A stretch of 64,000 nt of DNA from contig CM000691.1 in NCBI GenBank assembly GCA_000149225.2, positions 186,001 to 250,000 on the forward strand, read 5' to 3'. Both the position numbers and the translations under genes were made by a program. The first letter of the stretch is position 1. Each line of letters begins with the position of its first letter. The notes under the pieces are model-generated. The model made no database searches. It was not told the origin of the DNA and saw nothing but the letters and a program-made list of their open reading frames with translations. This DNA is from Lachancea kluyveri NRRL Y-12651 (Eukaryota; Ascomycota; Saccharomycetes; Saccharomycetales; Saccharomycetaceae). This document shows, piece by piece, positions 59,756 to 64,000 of the stretch.

Positions 59756-62248
59756 TCAAGTAGTACTTGAAGGAGCTGGAGCATCATCTTGTTCCTCTTG
59801 ATCTTTAATCCTCTGAGTTTCACTTTCATTCAAATATTTGTCAAATGCGTCGTTACGTTCTGGGAAAGGACGCTTACCCAAGAGGCGAATCATGTCTTCT
59901 CTGGTCAGCACCTCTTTTTCTAAAAGCAAATGCGCAATCTTCTCAACATCTTCGGCCTTGTCCTTCAATAATTGCACACATCTATCGTGGCACTCTTGAA
60001 TGATCCTGTAAACTTCAGAGTCGACAATAGTGGCCGTTTCTTCGGAAAATGGTTTTGTTAAATCACTTTCACTCTTCTTCTGATAGTTTATCCAACCTAT
60101 CTTATCACTCATACCCAATTCTGTAACCATGGCAATAGCCATACGTGTGACCTTTTTGAAATCATCAGACGCGCCACTCGTGACAGATGGGAAGTGTAGT
60201 TCTTCGGAAACTCTGCCACCTAAGGCCATAGTCATTCTATCCTTCAACTGCTGCTCACTTAGCAAGTAAATGTCTCCCGGTAGATACTGTGCATAACCTA
60301 AAGCACCTTGGCCACGAGGGATAATGCTGACCTTTAATAGTGGGTCAGCAAACTCTAAATACCATCCACAAACAGCATGGCCTGCTTCATGGTATGCAAC
60401 AACCTTCTTTTCCTCTGGCGATAGAAGCTTTGACTTCCTCTCGACACCACCAATAACTCTTTCGATAGCTTGCTCGAAGTGCTCTAACTTGACAGCGGTA
60501 CAGTCATTTCTGGCTGCGATTAAAGCGGCTTCGTTACAAACGTTGGCAATATCAGCACCTGAAAATCCTGGAGTCAAAGTGGCCAATCTGTTCTTTAAAT
60601 CGTACATTTCACCTGCCAACTTTATTTTGGCTAAATGGACTTGGAAAATTTCCTTCCGGCCTTCTAGCTCCGGTTTATCAATGTTGATATGTCTGTCAAA
60701 TCTACCAGGTCTCATTAAAGCTTGGTCCAAAATATCGGGTCTATTCGTACCAGCTAGCACAACTATGTGGTCAGCTGGAGTGAAACCATCCATTTCTACC
60801 AATAATTGATTCAAAGTGTTTTCTCTTTCATCATTGGCACCTGAAAAATTGCCCTTTTGTCTAGCTTTACCAATGGCATCAATTTCATCAACAAAGATAA
60901 TAGCAGGAGCATTTTCTCTGGCGGTCTTGAATAGATCACGAACCCTGGAAGCACCAACACCAACAAACATTTCGACGAATTCAGAACCAGATACGGAATA
61001 GAACGGAACTCCTGCTTCACCAGCAGTGGCTTTAGCTAATAAAGTTTTACCAGTACCAGGGGGGCCCGAAAGAATCGCACCTCTTGGAATTTTAGCACCC
61101 AATTTTTCATAACGCGAAGGTTCCTTCAAGAAACTAACAAATTCCATTACTTCTTCCTTTGCTTCGTCCATACCTGCAACATCTTTAAACTTGACCTTAA
61201 CCTCAGCATCGGTATTGAATCTTTTGGCCTTAGATTTACCAACGCTAAAGATACCACCTGGGCCACCATTACCTGCACCTCCTGCAGACTTCTTCGTGAT
61301 CCAAATTAAACCGGCAATCATTAATGCAGTAGGCAAAACTTGGAATGCAGCCTTAGACCAATTACCCTCTTGAGTGTAAATTACTGGAATTCTGAAGTCT
61401 TCGCCAATGCCTAACTCTTCCTGCGCCTTCAACAACTTGTGTTCAAAACTGTCCACAGAACCAATAGTGAAAAAGTAAAAGTCGTGGCCACTGTGTTCAG
61501 GCTGGTTTTTCCCGTTGTCATTCAAAATAACTTTCACAAAGGACTTGTTAATCACAACCAACTTCGAAACATAACCTTTGGCCAGTATTTTTGAGCGGAA
61601 TTCTTGCCAAGTTAGTTCTCTGGTTTCTTCTGTGCTATACAAACGGTGTAACAGATAGGCAACAATTGCCAAGACAAGACCCATTTCAAACAGTCCAATA
61701 TTTATCGCTAGTACACGGGCGCTGGGATCATTTAGAAGTTTCTGTAGCTTCTCGTCTTCTATTTTTTTTCTTTCATTCATTTTTTTATTTTGTTCTTCAG
61801 CTTGCCTCCTTTCACTTTCAAAAGAATCATCCTGATTCTTTTGTTCATGTTCTTGGCTGGAGGATTCTTGGCTACCCAGTTCGTTTTCTACCCTCTTCTT
61901 TTCCCGAGACTGCTGTCTCAATATCGTTTCCTCTAGCCTTTTGATACCATCATCTATTCGTTTTTTACGTTCATCCCAGTTACTTGTTTTGTCATTTTTA
62001 GCTTCATTGATGTAATCCTGGATTTCTTTTCTGATTGTATCCAAATCTTCATCGGTTGCATCATCCTCTTCGTTACTCTTACCATTTTGATTGGACTTTC
62101 TAGAGAACAAGGAGGTATTTGTGTGTAATAATGATACCCTTTGGTTGTTATAAAGCAAATACGCTGCACGATAGCTTACCCTAGAAGCATGAGGTGTTAC
62201 AATTCTAGGTATTATTGACCTAGAACACGCCCTGAATAAGATAGACAT
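59756..62248 (-). CDS. YTA12: YTA12, subunit of the mitochondrial m-AAA protease
   Basis: 830 residues (825 in S. cerevisiae). N-terminus [23 protein letters not shown] is a mitochondrial presequence; a charged Gln/Glu/Lys segment at about 80-180; two membrane helices, about 182-206 and 300-318; AAA module with GPPGTGKT near 395-402 and [12 protein letters not shown] region; and the M41 metallopeptidase site HEAGH near 619-623 with its third ligand downstream ([10 protein letters not shown]). The C-terminus is acidic. With Yta10 it degrades inner-membrane proteins and matures ribosomal protein MrpL32. NPL6 lies upstream on the same strand; YMR090W, which separates them in S. cerevisiae, is absent here. 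Confidence 0.96.
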   Translation of the reverse strand: MSILFRACSRSIIPRIVTPHASRVSYRAAYLLYNNQRVSLLHTNTSLFSRKSNQNGKSNEEDDATDEDLDTIRKEIQDYINEAKNDKTSNWDERKKRIDDGIKRLEETILRQQSREKKRVENELGSQESSSQEHEQKNQDDSFESERRQAEEQNKKMNERKKIEDEKLQKLLNDPSARVLAINIGLFEMGLVLAIVAYLLHRLYSTEETRELTWQEFRSKILAKGYVSKLVVINKSFVKVILNDNGKNQPEHSGHDFYFFTIGSVDSFEHKLLKAQEELGIGEDFRIPVIYTQEGNWSKAAFQVLPTALMIAGLIWITKKSAGGAGNGGPGGIFSVGKSKAKRFNTDAEVKVKFKDVAGMDEAKEEVMEFVSFLKEPSRYEKLGAKIPRGAILSGPPGTGKTLLAKATAGEAGVPFYSVSGSEFVEMFVGVGASRVRDLFKTARENAPAIIFVDEIDAIGKARQKGNFSGANDERENTLNQLLVEMDGFTPADHIVVLAGTNRPDILDQALMRPGRFDRHINIDKPELEGRKEIFQVHLAKIKLAGEMYDLKNRLATLTPGFSGADIANVCNEAALIAARNDCTAVKLEHFEQAIERVIGGVERKSKLLSPEEKKVVAYHEAGHAVCGWYLEFADPLLKVSIIPRGQGALGYAQYLPGDIYLLSEQQLKDRMTMALGGRVSEELHFPSVTSGASDDFKKVTRMAIAMVTELGMSDKIGWINYQKKSESDLTKPFSEETATIVDSEVYRIIQECHDRCVQLLKDKAEDVEKIAHLLLEKEVLTREDMIRLLGKRPFPERNDAFDKYLNESETQRIKDQEEQDDAPAPSSTT

Positions 62249-62560
62249 TTAGATGTTTCTAAACTATATTAGTAAAATGGGTGGCAAAATAAAGGCAAAA
62301 CGTCAAGAGACGGAAAGGCTATGAAACTTTGGTTGAAAAGAGCAAGAGCCGAGTGTACTTGCAAACCTTGGCTTCTCGAAAAATAAACAATGGGAACACT
62401 TACGTCTTCAGGCTTTTTTTTATCCTGCTATTGCTGAGATGATTTATTGCATTTGTAAGAGCTTCTAAACCGAAAAATACTATTCATACTAAACGGGAAA
62501 AAAGAGTTGAGATTGTCGTCTTAAATGACATTAATATATAAGGTGCAGTTGGTAGTATGT
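62249..62560 (-). promoter_or_regulatory. YTA12 promoter with PACE-like element
   Basis: GGTGGCAAA at 62280-62288 is an exact match to PACE, the Rpn4 site of proteasome and some AAA-ATPase genes, 32-40 bp before the YTA12 ATG on the opposite strand. Such closeness would place it in the 5' leader. A chance match in 64 kb is about even odds, so support is modest. Confidence 0.35.
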
Positions 62561-63910
62561 TTACACACTTTTCTCAAAATTTTGCTGTTCCAGGATTGCT
62601 TGCTTTACTTCATCGCTTACTATGCCATCGAAGGTCTCTAATGGAACATCAGCCAACCCAGTTTTACGTCTTTTAAGATCCTGGTCCTTAATTACAGTTT
62701 CGTAGACAATGTTACCTTCCTCCGGGGTTCCTCGCTTTTTTATCCAGTTTAAAACTTTAGAAGGTTGTGTGGATTGTGGTAGGTGTAAGGTATTGGTGTA
62801 AGGGTCTCTCAACCCTTGGTTTTCGATCAGCAGAACACGTTCTCTGTCGTAGAACAGGTCGCTGTTAAACCTGCTGCATATAGCAGCATGTTGGTACAAC
62901 CAGTTTGTCGCACTTATGTTGCTTCCTGGAGCTATATTGTGGTTTCTCTTGTCAAAAAATTCGACGGCGTTTCTTGCCGGGTTGACACTTTTATTCATAC
63001 TGATATCAAGCCCGTCTACACCTCTGCCAACACTCTTCTTTAAGGATTCTCGAGCATAAGTACCTTCTACAACCCTTCCTTCCTCGCGTAACTTAGTTGC
63101 ATAATAGTCGTCGGTAATGTTTCTACCATCGGCGATAATTTTTGCACCAAATTCTTTGAAAACACTTTTTGCAGTGACGAGCGCAATCGTTCTACTTCTG
63201 TAAGAGTATGGGATAATACCACGGTCTATCAAATCGTTCTTCTCTTCTTGAGAGATCACATACTTGAACAAATTAGGATGGTACTGGAAGAACAAATATG
63301 AATCTCTGAAACCCACAGCTCTGGCTGGTTCCGTTGAAAGCATGTATTTCTTTCTGCCCTTGTTGATCAGCGTGAAGGTACGTACCAAAAACTGCCTATC
63401 ACCGAGCAAGTCACCTTCTTTATTGATTTTTGTTTCCCCCTCAGCATCCTCGGGAAGGGCATACTCATCATCAACAACTGGAAGTGGATTTCCCTCTTCA
63501 TCCACTGGATATGAAAGACGCGGTCTTTTGGTGTTAGATGGGATACTGCTGTTTGACCCATTTCTTGAGTTTTCAGCAGAGATAGAGGTCCTGTCGATAA
63601 TGTTTTTTCTCTTTGGTGGTCTACCACGCATTGGTTGTCTGCCAGAAGGAGTTCTCTCCCTCTTCGCTTCTTTTTCCTCATTAACACTGCTACTCTTTGA
63701 TTTGGGTCCCGTTTCACCATTTAAATCTTCTTCTTCTTCGTCATCGTCTTCTTCCTTGTACTCGTCGTCCTTACCATCTTCTTCCTTAATGTCTAAATCT
63801 TCGGCGTCAATGGTGTAATCAGGTCTATTGCTGCCAGAGCGAGATCTTCTGGTAGTTACAGATTCGTCTTCAGAGCCAGATTCTATGCTTTTCCTGCTTC
63901 TCCTAGTCAT
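62561..63910 (-). CDS. NPL6: NPL6/RSC7, subunit of the RSC chromatin remodeller
   Basis: 449 residues (435 in S. cerevisiae). The N-terminus is basic-acidic with an Asp/Glu-rich run (DDEYKEEDDDEEEEDLNG, about 47-64) and an AT-hook-like RGRPPKRKN (about 94-102). The conserved Rsc7/Swp82 domain spans about 160-380, with FTLINKGRKKYMLSTEPARA, then FRDSYLFFQYHPNLFK, and ATNWLYQHAAICSRFNSDLFYDRE. RSC slides and ejects nucleosomes at Pol II and Pol III promoters. Start Met at 63910 fits the S. cerevisiae N-terminus. Position after YTA12 equals YMR091C. Confidence 0.93.
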   Translation of the reverse strand: MTRRSRKSIESGSEDESVTTRRSRSGSNRPDYTIDAEDLDIKEEDGKDDEYKEEDDDEEEEDLNGETGPKSKSSSVNEEKEAKRERTPSGRQPMRGRPPKRKNIIDRTSISAENSRNGSNSSIPSNTKRPRLSYPVDEEGNPLPVVDDEYALPEDAEGETKINKEGDLLGDRQFLVRTFTLINKGRKKYMLSTEPARAVGFRDSYLFFQYHPNLFKYVISQEEKNDLIDRGIIPYSYRSRTIALVTAKSVFKEFGAKIIADGRNITDDYYATKLREEGRVVEGTYARESLKKSVGRGVDGLDISMNKSVNPARNAVEFFDKRNHNIAPGSNISATNWLYQHAAICSRFNSDLFYDRERVLLIENQGLRDPYTNTLHLPQSTQPSKVLNWIKKRGTPEEGNIVYETVIKDQDLKRRKTGLADVPLETFDGIVSDEVKQAILEQQNFEKSV

Positions 63911-64000
63911 GTTTGTAAAACTTTTTCTTTATTTTCAGCAATATTAGTGTCTTTAATCGTGGAGATACTGTTTATCACCCAAACTTCAAACGAATTTGGA
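63911..64000. other. NPL6 upstream flank (window edge)
   Basis: 90 bp of AT-rich DNA before NPL6. Nothing recognisable; cut by the window edge. Confidence 0.3.

Overview
The window is nuclear DNA of a budding yeast (Saccharomycetaceae): compact genes, almost no introns, a TACTAAC branch site in the only intron seen, two nuclear tRNA genes, and proteins that align along their length with Saccharomyces cerevisiae proteins. Gene order points to a lineage that never went through the yeast whole-genome duplication. From about 10 kb to the right edge, genes whose S. cerevisiae orthologues lie on chromosome XIII (CTF18, SEC14, NAM7, ADH3, YMR087W, VBA1, YTA12, NPL6) alternate with genes whose orthologues lie on chromosome XI (BUD2, YJU3, YJU2, CWP1, MTC2, UTP11, YPF1, HSL1, APE1, AAT1). 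Pairs that are duplicated there (MBR1/ISF1, SEG1/SEG2) are single here. A Torulaspora/Zygosaccharomyces-type yeast is the best guess; the species is not established.

Layout. 0-8 kb: 3' part of STE20 (cut by the window edge), MIF2, CUE2, a 2-oxoglutarate dioxygenase gene with no S. cerevisiae orthologue that I recognise, YAP3 and tRNA-Val. 8.1-10.2 kb: gene-poor. 10.2-22.2 kb: CTF18, SEC14 (79-nt intron), BUD2, NAM7/UPF1, MBR1/ISF1. 22.7-32.7 kb: the most dynamic part. A 4,234-bp segment carrying the 5' part of YJU3, all of YJU2 and a CWP-like cell-wall gene is present twice in direct tandem with only four substitutions noticed, and a third, oppositely oriented CWP1 gene shares a nearly perfect 467-bp 5' half with the other two. 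32.7-35.3 kb: gene-poor, with tRNA-Lys. 35.3-64 kb: MTC2, UTP11, YPF1, ADH3, HSL1, APE1, GFA1, SEG1/2, AAT1, YMR087W-like, VBA1, YTA12 and NPL6.

Functions. The genes are mostly unrelated housekeeping and signalling genes held by ancestral synteny, not a pathway cluster. Two loose themes recur: cell wall and cortex (the CWP genes, GFA1 for chitin precursor, STE20, HSL1, BUD2, SEG) and mitochondria (ADH3, AAT1, YTA12, MBR1). No intact or clearly recognisable retroelement, DNA transposon, CRISPR array or centromere was found. The strongest signals for follow-up are the fresh tandem duplication with its 3-bp microhomology junction, and the gene-converted mosaic CWP family beside it.
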